From assembly GCF_002207865.1 (NCBI RefSeq), contig NZ_BDQM01000026.1, positions 1 through 50,353 on the forward strand: a stretch of 50,353 nucleotides of DNA, read 5' to 3'. Under the pieces are notes generated by a model. It searched no databases. It was given only the letters and a program-made list of their open reading frames with translations, and had not been told where the DNA came from. Each line of letters starts with the position of its first letter. The stretch's first letter is position 1. Made by a program: the position numbers and the translations under genes. Shown piece after piece: positions 1 to 8,935 of this stretch. This DNA comes from Colwellia marinimaniae. GTDB lineage: Bacteria > Pseudomonadota > Gammaproteobacteria > Enterobacterales > Alteromonadaceae.

Positions 1-78
1 GAAAGTAATGCAAAGCTTAATAAACAGGAAATATTAATCGCTGCCTATGGGTGACAACAGTGTTCTACAACAGAGCCT

Positions 79-609
79 GAAATTCATGGTGCTAATGGCT
101 ATCTAATCGATCAATTTTTACATCATGATAGTAATCAACGCAATGATGAATACGGCGGCAGCAGTGAAAACATGATACGTTTTGCCCTAGAAGTTGTTGA
201 TGGTATTATCGCAAAAATAGGTAATGACAGAACCGCTTTAAGAGTATCACCCGGCGCCTACTTTAATATGGCGGGCGATAGTCGCGATCGTCAAGTCTTT
301 GATCAACTGCTACCAGAGCTTGAAAAACGTGATTTGGCCTTTTTACATATTGGTATCTTTGACGATAGTATGGAGTTTGATTATTTAGGCGGCAAAGCCT
401 CAAGTTATGTGCGAGCAAACTACAGTAAAACCTTAGTTGGTGTGGGTAGTTACACCGCAGAAACGGCGAGTGAGGCAATCAATGCTAATAAGTTTGATCT
501 TATTGCCATTGGCAGACCCTTCATCGCCAATCCTGATTATGTTGCTAAAATCCGCAATAAGCAGCCATTAGTCAGTTATTCGGAGGAGATGTTGACTAGT
601 TTAGTTTGA
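79..609 (+). pseudogene. Alkene reductase (old yellow enzyme) relic, C-terminal half only
   Basis: This is the C-terminal half of an FMN-dependent old-yellow-enzyme (NemA-like ene-reductase). Homology starts abruptly with EIHGANGYLIDQFL, normally near the middle of these roughly 360-residue enzymes. It runs through RVSPGAYFN and the FMN-phosphate region AIGRPFIANPDYV to a normal end. Reading upstream in the same frame gives a TGA at 52-54 and no old-yellow-enzyme sequence in bases 1-78, so the N-terminal half of the barrel, with part of the flavin site, is missing. The first ATG in frame is at 172, but starting there would cut the conserved HGANGYL block, so it is not a real start. The rest of the gene might lie left of the window with a rearrangement between. 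A non-functional remnant is the likeliest reading. Confidence 0.75.
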
Positions 610-672
610 TTGAATTGAACTGACTTCAATCCCGTTGAGGCTAACTTGGCCTAACTTAACTTAAATACATTG

Positions 673-698
673 AAAACTCGCCACTAGTGGCGAGTTTT
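673..698. terminator. Bidirectional terminator
   Basis: A perfect 26-base palindrome, with arms AAAACTCGCCACT and AGTGGCGAGTTTT, sits between two convergent genes. The A-rich left flank and T-rich right flank give a GC-rich stem followed by T residues on either strand. It can therefore end transcripts of both the old-yellow-enzyme relic and metY. Confidence 0.8.
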
Positions 699-750
699 AC
701 TGTTTAAGCTAAAAGCTATCTCAGCGCTTAGTTGCGACAAGAATTAAAGA

Positions 751-2028
751 CTACTTTTGGCTTAGAGTTAATGCCTGCTCAACGTCTGCAAGAATATCTT
801 CAATATGTTCAATACCAATAGACAAGCGCACCATTTCCTTACTTACGCCGGCCTTAGCCAATTCTTCTGCGTTCAATTGTCTATGGGTTGTTGAGGCTGG
901 GTGACAAGCTAGCGACTTAGCATCACCAATGTTAACCAGACGCACAATAAGCTGTAGTGCATCAATAAATTTAGCGCCTGCTTGTTCGCCACCTTTAATG
1001 CCAAAGCTTAAAATTCCGCTGCTGCCTTCTGGCATATATTTTTGCGCCAATTGATAATCAGGTGAGGTCTCTAAGCCAGCATAATTTACCCAGTTAACTG
1101 CACTATGCGCTGATAAATATTGCGCAACACGAAGGCAGTTAAAACAATGACGCTCCATACGCAGAGGTAAAGTTTCTAATCCTTGTAAAATAAAAAAGAC
1201 ATTCATCGGAGAAATGGCTGCGCCCATGCTTCTCAGCGGTACCACTCGCGCTCTAGCAATAAAGGCGGCATTGCCAAAGGTTTCTGTGTAACTAACACCA
1301 TGGTAAGAAGGATCTGGCTGATTCAATAGGGCAAAACGTTGCTTATGCTCATGCCAAGGGAAATTCCCTGAGTCGACAATAATACCGCCGATAGAAGTAC
1401 CATGGCCACCAATGTATTTCGTTAAAGAATGCACCACAATATCGGCGCCATGTTCAAACGGGCGACACAATGCTGGGCTGGCGACGGTATTATCGACCAC
1501 CAGAGGTACGCCATGTTTATGAGCGATAGCGGCCATTTTTTCTATATCGGCAATATTGCCGGAAGGATTACCTATGGTTTCACAAAAGACGGCTTTAGTA
1601 TTTTCATCAATTAAACTTTCTAAGGCGACAAAGTCATCATGACTGGCAAAGCGCACTTCAATACCCTGTTGTGGCAAGGTGTGAGCAAACAAATTATAGG
1701 TGCCACCATATAATTTATTGATGCTGACAATATTGTCACCCACTTTGGCCAAGGTTTGAATAGTCGCGGTAATTGCGGCCATACCTGACGCTAAAGCTAA
1801 GCTGGCAATGCCGCCTTCAAGTTCAGCAACTCTTTTCTCTAAGACCGCTTGAGTAGGATTACCAATGCGAGTATAAATATTACCTTCAACTTTTAAATCA
1901 AATAAATCTGCACCGTGTTGGGTGTTATCAAAGGCATAACTTGTCGTTTGATAGATAGGCACAGCAACGGCCTTACTGCTTTGCTCTGGAGTATATCCAG
2001 CGTGAATAGCTATAGTTTCTTTGCGCAT
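751..2028 (-). CDS. metY: O-acetylhomoserine sulfhydrylase
   Basis: This PLP enzyme of the Cys/Met metabolism family makes homocysteine from O-acetylhomoserine and sulfide (direct sulfhydrylation in methionine synthesis), in the cytoplasm. The sequence shows the N-terminal ETIAIHAGY block, YTRIGNPTQAVLEKR, the Schiff-base lysine K204 in HSLTKYIGG, and the C-terminal SLACHPASTTHRQL block typical of MetY/MetZ. The 425-residue length is that of MetY; cystathionine gamma-synthases are shorter (about 390). The ATG at 2028 is preferred over an upstream one at 2073 because it follows AGGAAT at 7-base spacing and begins with the family's usual first residues. It is transcribed alone. No clear MetJ box was seen in the 285 bases shared with the divergent selD. 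O-succinylhomoserine as substrate cannot be excluded. Confidence 0.93.
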   Translation of the reverse strand: MRKETIAIHAGYTPEQSSKAVAVPIYQTTSYAFDNTQHGADLFDLKVEGNIYTRIGNPTQAVLEKRVAELEGGIASLALASGMAAITATIQTLAKVGDNIVSINKLYGGTYNLFAHTLPQQGIEVRFASHDDFVALESLIDENTKAVFCETIGNPSGNIADIEKMAAIAHKHGVPLVVDNTVASPALCRPFEHGADIVVHSLTKYIGGHGTSIGGIIVDSGNFPWHEHKQRFALLNQPDPSYHGVSYTETFGNAAFIARARVVPLRSMGAAISPMNVFFILQGLETLPLRMERHCFNCLRVAQYLSAHSAVNWVNYAGLETSPDYQLAQKYMPEGSSGILSFGIKGGEQAGAKFIDALQLIVRLVNIGDAKSLACHPASTTHRQLNAEELAKAGVSKEMVRLSIGIEHIEDILADVEQALTLSQK

Positions 2029-2313
2029 ATTTATTCCTAAGTTACTAGTTAATATAATGATTTTATTCATCATATCGAATAGCGTGCAACGAAGATAAGA
2101 CCGTAATGTGATTAAGATAGTTTTTTTAGTTATAAAACTATTAATATTAGTTAAACAATATCCTATGCTTTTGAGTGGCTTGATTTAACGCTTATGCACT
2201 TGCCACTGAAGTCCGCACTTTGCATAGTAACGAAGATAAATATTAATCCACAGGTGTAACCGCGCAGTTATTACTGTAAATTAGTCTCCTGTTTCTTCAT
2301 TATACCAACTATC

Positions 2314-3345
2314 ATGACAAAAATTCGTTTGACCCAATACTCACACGGCGCAGGCTGTGGCTGTAAAATTTCACCGTCGGTACTTGATGTGATGCTAAAG
2401 TCATCACTGGTTTTACCCGAGAATAATGCACTTTTAGTGGGCAATAGCACCAAAGATGACGCGGCTGTTTTTGATATTGGTAATGATCAAGCAGTGATCT
2501 CAACCACTGATTTTTTTATGCCCATTGTTGATGATCCTACTGACTTTGGTAAAATTGCCGCCTGTAATGCCATTAGCGATATTTATGCTATGGGTGGAAA
2601 GCCGCTAATGGCGATAGCTATTTTGGGCTGGCCGGTAAAACTTTTAGCACCAGAAATAGCCCAACAAGTGCTTGATGGAGCACGAATTATCTGTGCTGAG
2701 GCAGGGATCCCGTTAGCGGGTGGGCATTCCATTGATGCGCCTGAGCCTATTTTTGGCTTAGCAGTTACGGGTCTGATCAATAATGCGCACATTAAGCGCA
2801 ACAATACCGCAGGGGTTGGCGATCTTTTGTATTTAACTAAGCCGTTAGGTATTGGCATTATGACCACGGCTGAAAAACAAGGGAAATTGTTACCTGAGCA
2901 CACACAACTAGCACCGAAACTGATGAAAACCTTAAATACTATTGGGCAAAAGTTTGCAGAACTGGATGTTGTTACGGCTATGACTGATGTCACTGGCTTT
3001 GCACTTTTAGGACACCTATTGGAAATGTGTCAAGGCAGTGATGTTGCTGCTGTTATTGATTTTGAGCAAGTACCCTGTATGGATTTCGTCAATGATTACA
3101 TTGATCAAGGCTGCATACCTGGTGGCTGTGAGCGAAATTTTGACAGTTATGGCGAGCACGTTGGGCCGTTAAGCGCCAAGCAAAGAACAATTTTGTGCGA
3201 TCCTCAAACCAGTGGCGGTTTACTTGTGGCAGTACAACCTCACGGCAAGGAAGAATTTGAAGCTGTGTGTCGAGATAATGGCCTTAACCTACAACCTATT
3301 GGTGAGCTAGTGGTGGCAACTTCACCCACCGTGAGCTTGTTGTAA
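2314..3345 (+). CDS. selD: Selenide, water dikinase (selenophosphate synthetase)
   Basis: SelD uses ATP and selenide to make selenophosphate, the selenium donor for selenocysteine and for 2-selenouridine in tRNA. The N-terminal glycine-rich loop [12 protein letters not shown] carries the catalytic Cys17 with the conserved Lys18, so this is the cysteine form, not a selenoprotein. The ATP and metal-binding DDAAVF and [13 protein letters not shown] segments and the C-terminal DPQTSGGLL motif are present. At 343 residues it is close to the usual length. No strong ribosome-binding site precedes the ATG at 2314, although the conserved start makes the choice safe. Its stop overlaps the selU start by one base (TAATG), so the two are translationally coupled. 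No selA, selB or selC lies in the window, so selU is the only visible user of its product here. Confidence 0.95.
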   Translation: MTKIRLTQYSHGAGCGCKISPSVLDVMLKSSLVLPENNALLVGNSTKDDAAVFDIGNDQAVISTTDFFMPIVDDPTDFGKIAACNAISDIYAMGGKPLMAIAILGWPVKLLAPEIAQQVLDGARIICAEAGIPLAGGHSIDAPEPIFGLAVTGLINNAHIKRNNTAGVGDLLYLTKPLGIGIMTTAEKQGKLLPEHTQLAPKLMKTLNTIGQKFAELDVVTAMTDVTGFALLGHLLEMCQGSDVAAVIDFEQVPCMDFVNDYIDQGCIPGGCERNFDSYGEHVGPLSAKQRTILCDPQTSGGLLVAVQPHGKEEFEAVCRDNGLNLQPIGELVVATSPTVSLL

Positions 3346-4466
3346 TGACCATCAATATTTCAACAATAGCGCGAGCCAACAGCGCAGACTTTCGCGCTAT
3401 TATCCGTAATAAAATTCCTTTAATGGATGTACGGGCGCCAATTGAATTTGAAAAGGGCGCTTTTAATCAGTCGATTAATTACCCTCTGATGACTGATGAT
3501 GAACGAGCGGAAGTGGGCCTTTGTTATAAGAATAATGGCCAAGCGGCTGCTATCACCCTAGGCCATAGCTTAGTTTCAGGACAGACTAAAGCGAGTCGAC
3601 TGGCACAATGGCAAGACTTTGCTCGGGAAAATCCACAGGGCTATTTATATTGTTTTCGCGGCGGTTTACGTTCACAAACGGTACAGCGCTGGTTAAAGGA
3701 ATCAGGTGTTAACTATCCACTGCTTATCGGTGGCTATAAAGCCCTGCGTCAGTTTTTACTGGACGAACTGGACAAATTAGCATTACAGCCATTGATGATT
3801 TTAGCCGGTAATACCGGCTGTGGAAAAACGCCTTTCCTAAGCCATTGTGTTAACAGTTTAGATTTAGAAGGTGCAGCGGGTCATCGAGGTTCGAGTTTTG
3901 GCGGCTTTGCTACCAGACAATCAAATCAAATAAATTTTGAAAATAAGCTAGTTGAACAATACATCACGGGTAACTATAACTCAGGGCAAACCTTGCTCTT
4001 AGAAGATGAGGGCAGGGCAATTGGCAGCATTCATTTACCGGATAGCTTAAGAAAAGCCATGGTATTAGCGCCAATAGTGGTGCTTGAAGAAAGCTTAGAT
4101 TATCGACTTGAGCATATTTATCAAGAATACATCATAAAAATGACAGCCCAATACCAAGCTAAATATGGTGTTGAACAAGGCTTTGTCGCCTTTAGTCAGT
4201 ATTTAGAGCAAGGCCTGTTTAAAGTACGAAAGCGCCTTGGTACCGAGCGTTACGGCCAATTAAAGGCAATACAGAGTACAGCCTTAATGCAACAGAAAAA
4301 TGGTCTACTGCACTATCATCTTGATTGGTTAAAACCTTTACTCAGCGAATACTATGATCCCATGTATCAATACCAATTAGGGCTAAAGGCCGAAAGAATA
4401 ATTTTTCGTGGCAATAATGCCCAATGTTTATCTTTTTTGCAAAATGAGCTCGTTTCGGCTCGTTAG
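3345..4466 (+). CDS. selU: tRNA 2-selenouridine synthase
   Basis: SelU (MnmH, YbbB) replaces sulfur by selenium at the wobble 2-thiouridine of tRNAs for Lys, Glu and Gln, through an S-geranyl intermediate, using selenophosphate from SelD. The N-terminal rhodanese domain (about residues 10-130) has the active cysteine C103 in [10 protein letters not shown]. The C-terminal part has a Walker A loop, GNTGCGKT, near residue 155. The 373-residue length fits the family. The start overlaps the selD stop by one base, giving a two-gene operon dedicated to selenium modification of tRNA. No terminator hairpin was found right after it; the next gene fragment is convergent. Confidence 0.94.
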   Translation: MTINISTIARANSADFRAIIRNKIPLMDVRAPIEFEKGAFNQSINYPLMTDDERAEVGLCYKNNGQAAAITLGHSLVSGQTKASRLAQWQDFARENPQGYLYCFRGGLRSQTVQRWLKESGVNYPLLIGGYKALRQFLLDELDKLALQPLMILAGNTGCGKTPFLSHCVNSLDLEGAAGHRGSSFGGFATRQSNQINFENKLVEQYITGNYNSGQTLLLEDEGRAIGSIHLPDSLRKAMVLAPIVVLEESLDYRLEHIYQEYIIKMTAQYQAKYGVEQGFVAFSQYLEQGLFKVRKRLGTERYGQLKAIQSTALMQQKNGLLHYHLDWLKPLLSEYYDPMYQYQLGLKAERIIFRGNNAQCLSFLQNELVSAR

Positions 4467-4486
4467 TGCTATTTATTTTACTTCGC

Positions 4487-4771
4487 TTAGCTCACTGTAA
4501 TCACTGCGCTACTCGGCTCAGCTTGATAACGTTCAAACATGCTGGCGAGGTTTTCATATTCAGTACTAAGCTGCTTTTCTTTTAAAAATTCGGCATTATA
4601 AAGTTTACTATAAGAGCGCTCGGCCAAGTCACAGCAAAAGGTGACAATAGTTTTCCCCTGACCCATTTTTGCGGCGGCGTATAAGGCACCAGCAACATTG
4701 AGGGCGGAACTACTGCCGAGTAAGATACCGTCACGTTGGCTGAGCTCTCGGGCAACTATTAGGCCACCCAT
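4487..4771 (-). pseudogene. Truncated copy of cysteine-synthase-like gene (C-terminal end)
   Basis: About 90 codons closely match the last quarter of the intact PLP enzyme at 6958-8031: both contain DGILLGSSSALNVAGALYAA, FCCDLAERSYSKLYNA and the FERYQAEP tail. Everything N-terminal, including the PLP lysine and the TAGNTG phosphate loop, is missing. Similarity fades just inside the fragment's 5' edge, next to the inverted repeat at 4762-4777 that borders a decayed transposase. The reading is a paralogue cut by a transposition-related event. It lacks any catalytic site and probably does nothing. The copies differ at several residues, so the duplication is not recent. Confidence 0.85.
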
Positions 4772-5297
4772 AATAACTTGAGCATATTTTCATCAATTAA
4801 GTAGACTTAATTTACCTTGATTAAGTCTAAAGATTGATGTGCCTAAGCCTCGTTCGCAACAAATTAGTTTATTGGATACGCCCTTTTACCACATTTACAG
4901 TCGCACGGTACGAAAGGCATTTTTGTGTGGGGTAGATAAAGAGTCAGGTGTTAGTTTTGAGCATAGGCGCGCTTGGATTGAGAAACGACTATTCCAGTTA
5001 TCTCAAGTGTTTGCTATCGATATCTGTGCGCATGCCGTGATGATAAACGTGGTGAAATTAACCATAAAACGGTAAACATTCTGACAAGGTTACACATCAG
5101 TGAAGAAAATTGGTTAAAGCTCACTACAGAGTTTGAAAGTATATTTACAGGAGCCGTAGGCACAGCAGAGCATTTATGTGAATTTAGTGAACATATTGGT
5201 TTACAGCGCACACATGGTATAGCCAATGCTCAGGCTTGTTTGAATAGCGCATAGCCTTTTATGAACTATCAGCAGCGTGAGGTTATAATGGGTGGCA
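4762..5297. mobile_element. Decayed REP-associated (IS200-like) transposase element
   Basis: Near-identical inverted segments (14 of 16 bases) at 4762-4777 and 5282-5297 bracket a broken Y1-type transposase gene. A further hairpin with 10-base arms at 4802-4811 and 4820-4829 lies just upstream of the transposase reading frame, as is common for REP-associated transposases, which recognise hairpins. The element sits between the truncated cysteine-synthase copy and dsdA. That the 16-base segments are the true ends is inferred from position only. Confidence 0.5.
4839..5254 (+). pseudogene. REP-associated tyrosine transposase (Y1_Tnp), frameshifted
   Basis: The first 65 codons from a GTG at 4839 match the N-terminus of IS200-like REP-associated transposases: MPKPRSQQISLLDTPFYH, then RKAFLCGVDKESG, FEHRRAWIEKRLFQLSQVFA and CAHAVM. 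At the point where the catalytic histidine motif (N-H-Y-H-V-V in relatives) should follow, the sequence is disrupted. The frame then runs into a stop near 5073. The family's C-terminal region (WLKLTTEFESIFTGAVG, then a conserved-looking tail) resumes in another frame and ends with TAG at 5252-5254. With the HUH motif and probably the middle third lost, it cannot be active. Confidence 0.8.
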
Positions 5298-5310
5298 TAG
5301 TTAATGTGAT

Positions 5311-6654
5311 TTACGACTTCACTCCTTTCTGATAATACTGCTGATATTCCTCATCAGGCACCATGCGTCCACCCGTTGCCCACGCAATATGATTAGAATT
5401 GGCCATAGCCTGCAGAGAGATTTTTTGCTGTTTAACATACTCTAAAAATTCTTGAGAGTTCTGCAAGGCAACTATACCCGCATTCGACGCCAATGCCGAC
5501 GGTTCTAATTTAAGGCCTTCACTATCTTGTAACACTGTTAATAGATCATAAAGCCGCTGGTCGGCTACTGTATAGATGCCACTTAACAGCGGCTCAATAA
5601 ATTTACCTACAAAACCAGATGCTCGGCCAACCGCTAAACCATCTGCACAGGTTAAACCATCGAGACCAATATCTTGAACACATACCTCATCGTGCAAGCC
5701 AGTGTGCATGCCTAACAACATACAAGGTGCCGCCGTCGGCTCGGCAAAAAAGCAATGCACGTGATTACCAAATAACTGCTTTATGCCGAAGGTAATCCCA
5801 CCCGGTGCACCGCCCACACCGCAAGGTAAATACACAAACAAAGGGTGTTCGGCATCCACTAAAATATTATTTTCAATCAGTTGCTTTTGCAAATGTAAGG
5901 CCGCTATGCTGTAACCCAAAAATAATTGTTGAGAATTTTCATCATCAACAAAATGACATTTTTCAGTAGCCAGTGCTTGCTTTCGGCCATGCTCAACCGC
6001 CTTACCGTAATCGCCTTCATGCTCGATCACATTGACCCCATTGCTGCGTAGAACGTCTTTTTTCCACTGTCGCGCATCCGCCGACATATGCACGCTGACC
6101 TTAAACCCTAACTTGGCGCTCATAATGCCAATACTTAAACCAAGATTCCCAGTCGAGCCGACAACAATACTGTGCTGTGCAAAAAATTCCTGAAAATCTT
6201 CGTTGGCCAAAATATTATAATCATCTTCTATTTTTAGTTTACCAGCTGCCAAGGCGATTTTTTCAGCATGAAATAAAATTTCATAAATCCCGCCGCGGGC
6301 TTTAATAGAGCCTGCAATCGGTAAATGGCTATCGCATTTTTGCCAAAGACTGCCTTGTAGCATTGCATCACTATTTTTCTGGACTGCATTTTTGAAGTCA
6401 GCTATTGCTACCAATGGGGATTCAATGATGCCACCTTGCTCGGCTGTTTCTGGAAACACCTGAGCGATGTACGGCGCAAACCTTTGTAAACGCGCAGCAG
6501 CTTGTTCGATATCGGCACGCTGTAAAGTTAATTTTTCATTACCAGACGGAGACAACAAAGGATTAATCCAAGTTAGTTCTCGCTGCCGATTTAGTTTTTC
6601 CAATAATGGGAATTTTTTAATTAATTCGGTTTTCGAAAACGCGGGACTATTCAT
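5311..6654 (-). CDS. dsdA: D-serine dehydratase
   Basis: This PLP-dependent fold-type II enzyme converts D-serine to pyruvate and ammonia, for detoxification and use of D-serine. It is 447 residues long, close to E. coli DsdA. Visible features are the PLP lysine K118 in [14 protein letters not shown], the phosphate-binding loop [13 protein letters not shown], the glycine-rich [16 protein letters not shown], and the C-terminal ATGGRMVP block. The ATG at 6654 follows AAAGG at good spacing. Unlike the classic E. coli locus, no dsdC regulator or dsdX permease is adjacent; its neighbours are a transposon scar downstream and a cysteine-synthase-like gene upstream, with 303 bases between. It is probably transcribed alone. 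Confidence 0.94.
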   Translation of the reverse strand: MNSPAFSKTELIKKFPLLEKLNRQRELTWINPLLSPSGNEKLTLQRADIEQAAARLQRFAPYIAQVFPETAEQGGIIESPLVAIADFKNAVQKNSDAMLQGSLWQKCDSHLPIAGSIKARGGIYEILFHAEKIALAAGKLKIEDDYNILANEDFQEFFAQHSIVVGSTGNLGLSIGIMSAKLGFKVSVHMSADARQWKKDVLRSNGVNVIEHEGDYGKAVEHGRKQALATEKCHFVDDENSQQLFLGYSIAALHLQKQLIENNILVDAEHPLFVYLPCGVGGAPGGITFGIKQLFGNHVHCFFAEPTAAPCMLLGMHTGLHDEVCVQDIGLDGLTCADGLAVGRASGFVGKFIEPLLSGIYTVADQRLYDLLTVLQDSEGLKLEPSALASNAGIVALQNSQEFLEYVKQQKISLQAMANSNHIAWATGGRMVPDEEYQQYYQKGVKS

Positions 6655-6860
6655 AAACTACCTTTAAAAATTCAATTATCAATTTAGCCAATTTAGCAGA
6701 TAGCTACTAAAATGGAAATAATCACAGTCTCTTTTTTATTGATGATTATGAGTGGCTGTTAGCTATTTTGTGCTTGATGCTTAAGTGAAAATAACGGCTT
6801 ATGGTTATCAAGAACAAAATTCACCAGATTAAGTAGCTATATACCCTATTAATGTTTCAA

Positions 6861-6902
6861 TTTATCCGATTATCCGTGTTTAAACGCGGATAATCGGATA
6901 AA
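6861..6902. repeat. Long perfect hairpin (16-bp stem) between dsdA and cysteine-synthase-like gene
   Basis: The arms TTTATCCGATTATCCG (6861-6876) and CGGATAATCGGATAAA (6887-6902) are perfectly complementary, with a 10-base loop centred on GTTTAAAC. It lies 56 bases after the stop of the minus-strand gene at 6958-8031, where a terminator is expected, but no T-run follows on either strand. It could be a terminator, an operator for dsdA or a repeated extragenic element. The rest of the 6655-6957 gap shows nothing recognisable. Confidence 0.6.
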
Positions 6903-6957
6903 GGGGAATAGTGAGTAAGTGCTGCTTATCCAGAGTTCAGGTTATATTACTAAGCTG

Positions 6958-8031
6958 TCATTTATTGATATCAACCACTGCGCTAGCTGGCTCTGCTTGA
7001 TAACGTTCAAACATGCTGGCGAGGGTTTCATGATTGGTACTAATCTGCTTTTCTTTTAAAAAATCGGCATTATAAAGTTTACTATAAGAGCGCTCGGCCA
7101 AGTCACAGCAAAAGGTGACGATAGTTTTGCCAGGGCCCATTTTTGCCGCAGCATATAAGGCACCAGCAACATTGAGGGCTGAGCTACTGCCGAGTAAGAT
7201 ACCGTCAAGTTGGCTGATCTCTCGGGAAATGGTCACCAAGTCTTGATCCGGTAACCGTATGGCCTTAGTTATCTTGGCCTGGCGGAAATTTTCGACAGTA
7301 CGCATAATGCCAATGCCTTCGGTAAAGGAACTACCGCTGGCTTGATACTGGCCGGTTTTTAAATAGTGGTAGATGCCTGAGCCGTGGGGATCAACCAGCC
7401 ATGTTTGTAATTGCGGGTTCTGCTCTGATAAATACCTTGAGTTACCCGCTATGGTGCCGCCAGTACCAACTACCGAAACCAGGGCATCAATATGGCCTTG
7501 GGTTTGTTGCCAAATTTCTGGCCCGGTATTGAGATAATGGGCTTTACAATTACTGGTATTCTCAAACTGATCGGCCCACCAATAATCACCATGCTGTTCA
7601 CCAAGGCGTTTGGCAGTATGATAAAAATGTTTTGGATCGGCAAAGGGGCAGGCATCAACGAGTAATAATGTTGCGTTATATAGCGCGATCATTTGTTCTT
7701 TTTCTTTAGCTTGTCCTCTAGGCATTACCGCTAACATGTTAAAACCATAGGCATTGGCCACGAGTGCTAAGCCAATACCGGTATTGCCGGCGGTGCCCTC
7801 GACTATGGTCATACCGTTTTTCAATTGACCACTTTCTATGGCGTCTGTTACTAACTGCAAGGCAGCTCGGTCTTTAATAGAGCCTCCTGGGTTTTGCTGC
7901 TCACACTTTAATAAAATCTCACAACCAGTTAACTCGCTCAGGCTATTGATGCGTAATAAATCGGTATTACCGATCAATTCAGTGATGTTATTGGCAATGT
8001 TATTGGTAGTGCTAGGGGAAAATATTGTCAT
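6958..8031 (-). CDS. Cysteine synthase-like PLP enzyme
   Basis: This is a fold-type II PLP enzyme of the cysteine synthase/cystathionine beta-synthase family, probably making cysteine from an activated serine and sulfide. It shows ELIGNTDLLRI at the N-terminus, the PLP lysine K53 in GGSIKDRAA, the phosphate loop EGTAGNTGIGLALVA, SVVGTGGTIAG and GILLGSSSALNVAGAL near the C-terminus. The 357 residues exceed classic CysK or CysM (300-325), with a C-terminal extension of about 50 residues. A C-terminal fragment of a paralogue survives at 4487-4771. The substrate could be O-acetylserine, O-phosphoserine or another beta-substituted amino acid; the sequence alone does not settle it. The ATG at 8031 has only a weak GAAG upstream. 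Confidence 0.85.
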   Translation of the reverse strand: MTIFSPSTTNNIANNITELIGNTDLLRINSLSELTGCEILLKCEQQNPGGSIKDRAALQLVTDAIESGQLKNGMTIVEGTAGNTGIGLALVANAYGFNMLAVMPRGQAKEKEQMIALYNATLLLVDACPFADPKHFYHTAKRLGEQHGDYWWADQFENTSNCKAHYLNTGPEIWQQTQGHIDALVSVVGTGGTIAGNSRYLSEQNPQLQTWLVDPHGSGIYHYLKTGQYQASGSSFTEGIGIMRTVENFRQAKITKAIRLPDQDLVTISREISQLDGILLGSSSALNVAGALYAAAKMGPGKTIVTFCCDLAERSYSKLYNADFLKEKQISTNHETLASMFERYQAEPASAVVDINK

Positions 8032-8176
8032 GGCATCTTCAAAGTCGCGAGGTGTTTATAAAAGCGTAGACCTAGCTAAGGCTAAGTCAAGCTGCTGTTA
8101 TTTAACCTTAATATTAGTCGCCGGGGATGATGGCAAATAACAGAGGCTGTCCTAGATGAGTCATTAAGTGTTAAAT

Positions 8177-8821
8177 TTACAGGTGACCCACCTTAACCAA
8201 TATAATTGTCTCTTGTTCTACATAAGGAAAATGCTCACTTAAATGCGGACTACGAAGCCAAGTGCCTGCGGGATAGCGGCCATACTCATCCATGAACTCG
8301 CCACTAATAACAAATATCTCTTCGCCGCCGAAGTGTTTGTGTGGTTGAAATCGCTCACCTTTGGGCCACTTAACCAGCGCGGTAGATTCACCTTGGAAGT
8401 TGTGCAGTGGCATAACCATTAAATTACCCATACCCGGTGACCAGCTTGTTTTAGTGGTATCAATGATTAGATGTTCATTATCACCTGATTGAAATTGGTG
8501 CAGCTTCACCAATAAGATACAACCGTCTTTACTAAATGGCGCATGACGAAAGCCTTCAGGATTTCTAAAATAACTTCCCGCATGATAGTCACCGGTGTGA
8601 TCAGAAAAACTGCCTGATAACACAAAGATTTCCTCACCTAGCGGATGATCATGTTCATTAAAGCTAGCGCCAGGCTCAAACTTAACTAAGCTGGTGGCAT
8701 GACCTCTTTCTGCATCTTCTCTGGCTAAAGGTTTACGCCATACACCGGCGTGCGGACTAGCTAGCCAAGGTTGCTCTTGAGTATTAATAACGACTTTTTC
8801 AGTGAAGTTCATATTGAGCAT
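8177..8821 (-). CDS. Double-cupin (ChrR-like) protein
   Basis: A 214-residue protein has two cupin domains in tandem. Each has the metal-binding pattern: FNEHDHPLGEEIFVLSGSF (about residues 51-69) and FQPHKHFGGEEIFVISGEF (about 154-172), with two histidines and a glutamate per site. It resembles the cupin domain of ChrR-type anti-sigma factors, but no zinc anti-sigma domain precedes it, so an enzyme or metal-dependent sensor is as likely. The ATG at 8821 is chosen because AGAGGA lies 7 bases upstream; the longer frame from 8842 is not supported. It is divergent from an HxlR regulator with a perfect palindrome between them, which suggests that regulator controls it. The physiological substrate is unknown. 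Confidence 0.8.
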   Translation of the reverse strand: MLNMNFTEKVVINTQEQPWLASPHAGVWRKPLAREDAERGHATSLVKFEPGASFNEHDHPLGEEIFVLSGSFSDHTGDYHAGSYFRNPEGFRHAPFSKDGCILLVKLHQFQSGDNEHLIIDTTKTSWSPGMGNLMVMPLHNFQGESTALVKWPKGERFQPHKHFGGEEIFVISGEFMDEYGRYPAGTWLRSPHLSEHFPYVEQETIILVKVGHL

Positions 8822-8855
8822 GATTTTTCCTCTAATACCCATTAATTAAATAATC

Positions 8856-8895
8856 TACTTGGTATAATATCCTCTACTCAATACTATACCAAGTA
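8856..8895. promoter_or_regulatory. Palindromic operator between cupin gene and HxlR gene
   Basis: Perfect 11-base arms TACTTGGTATA (8856-8866) and TATACCAAGTA (8885-8895), 18 bases apart, sit in the divergent promoter region. They start 35 bases before the cupin ATG, and their right edge is 40 bases before the regulator ATG. This geometry suits a dimeric regulator, most likely the adjacent HxlR protein, acting on both promoters. The role is inferred from position and symmetry. Confidence 0.65.
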
Positions 8896-8935
8896 CGCAC
8901 AATAGGGTTTGCTAAGCACTTTTAGGTACATCTTT

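Noticed and set aside
52..54. TGA in frame with the old-yellow-enzyme relic, read as selenocysteine because selD is nearby
   Set aside because: The sequence before it has no old-yellow-enzyme similarity, no selA or selB is in the window, and no selenoprotein of this family is known to me. A relic is simpler.
2086..2240. Repeated ACGAAGATAA between metY and selD as an operator
   Set aside because: Two short, loosely spaced copies without symmetry; could easily arise by chance in AT-rich DNA.
2583..2993. 136-codon open frame on the minus strand inside selD
   Set aside because: It is fully antisense to a conserved enzyme gene, with composition that mirrors selD codons and no recognisable domain.
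4839..5254. Intact, active transposase
   Set aside because: The catalytic HUH region is lost and the C-terminal part is in another frame.
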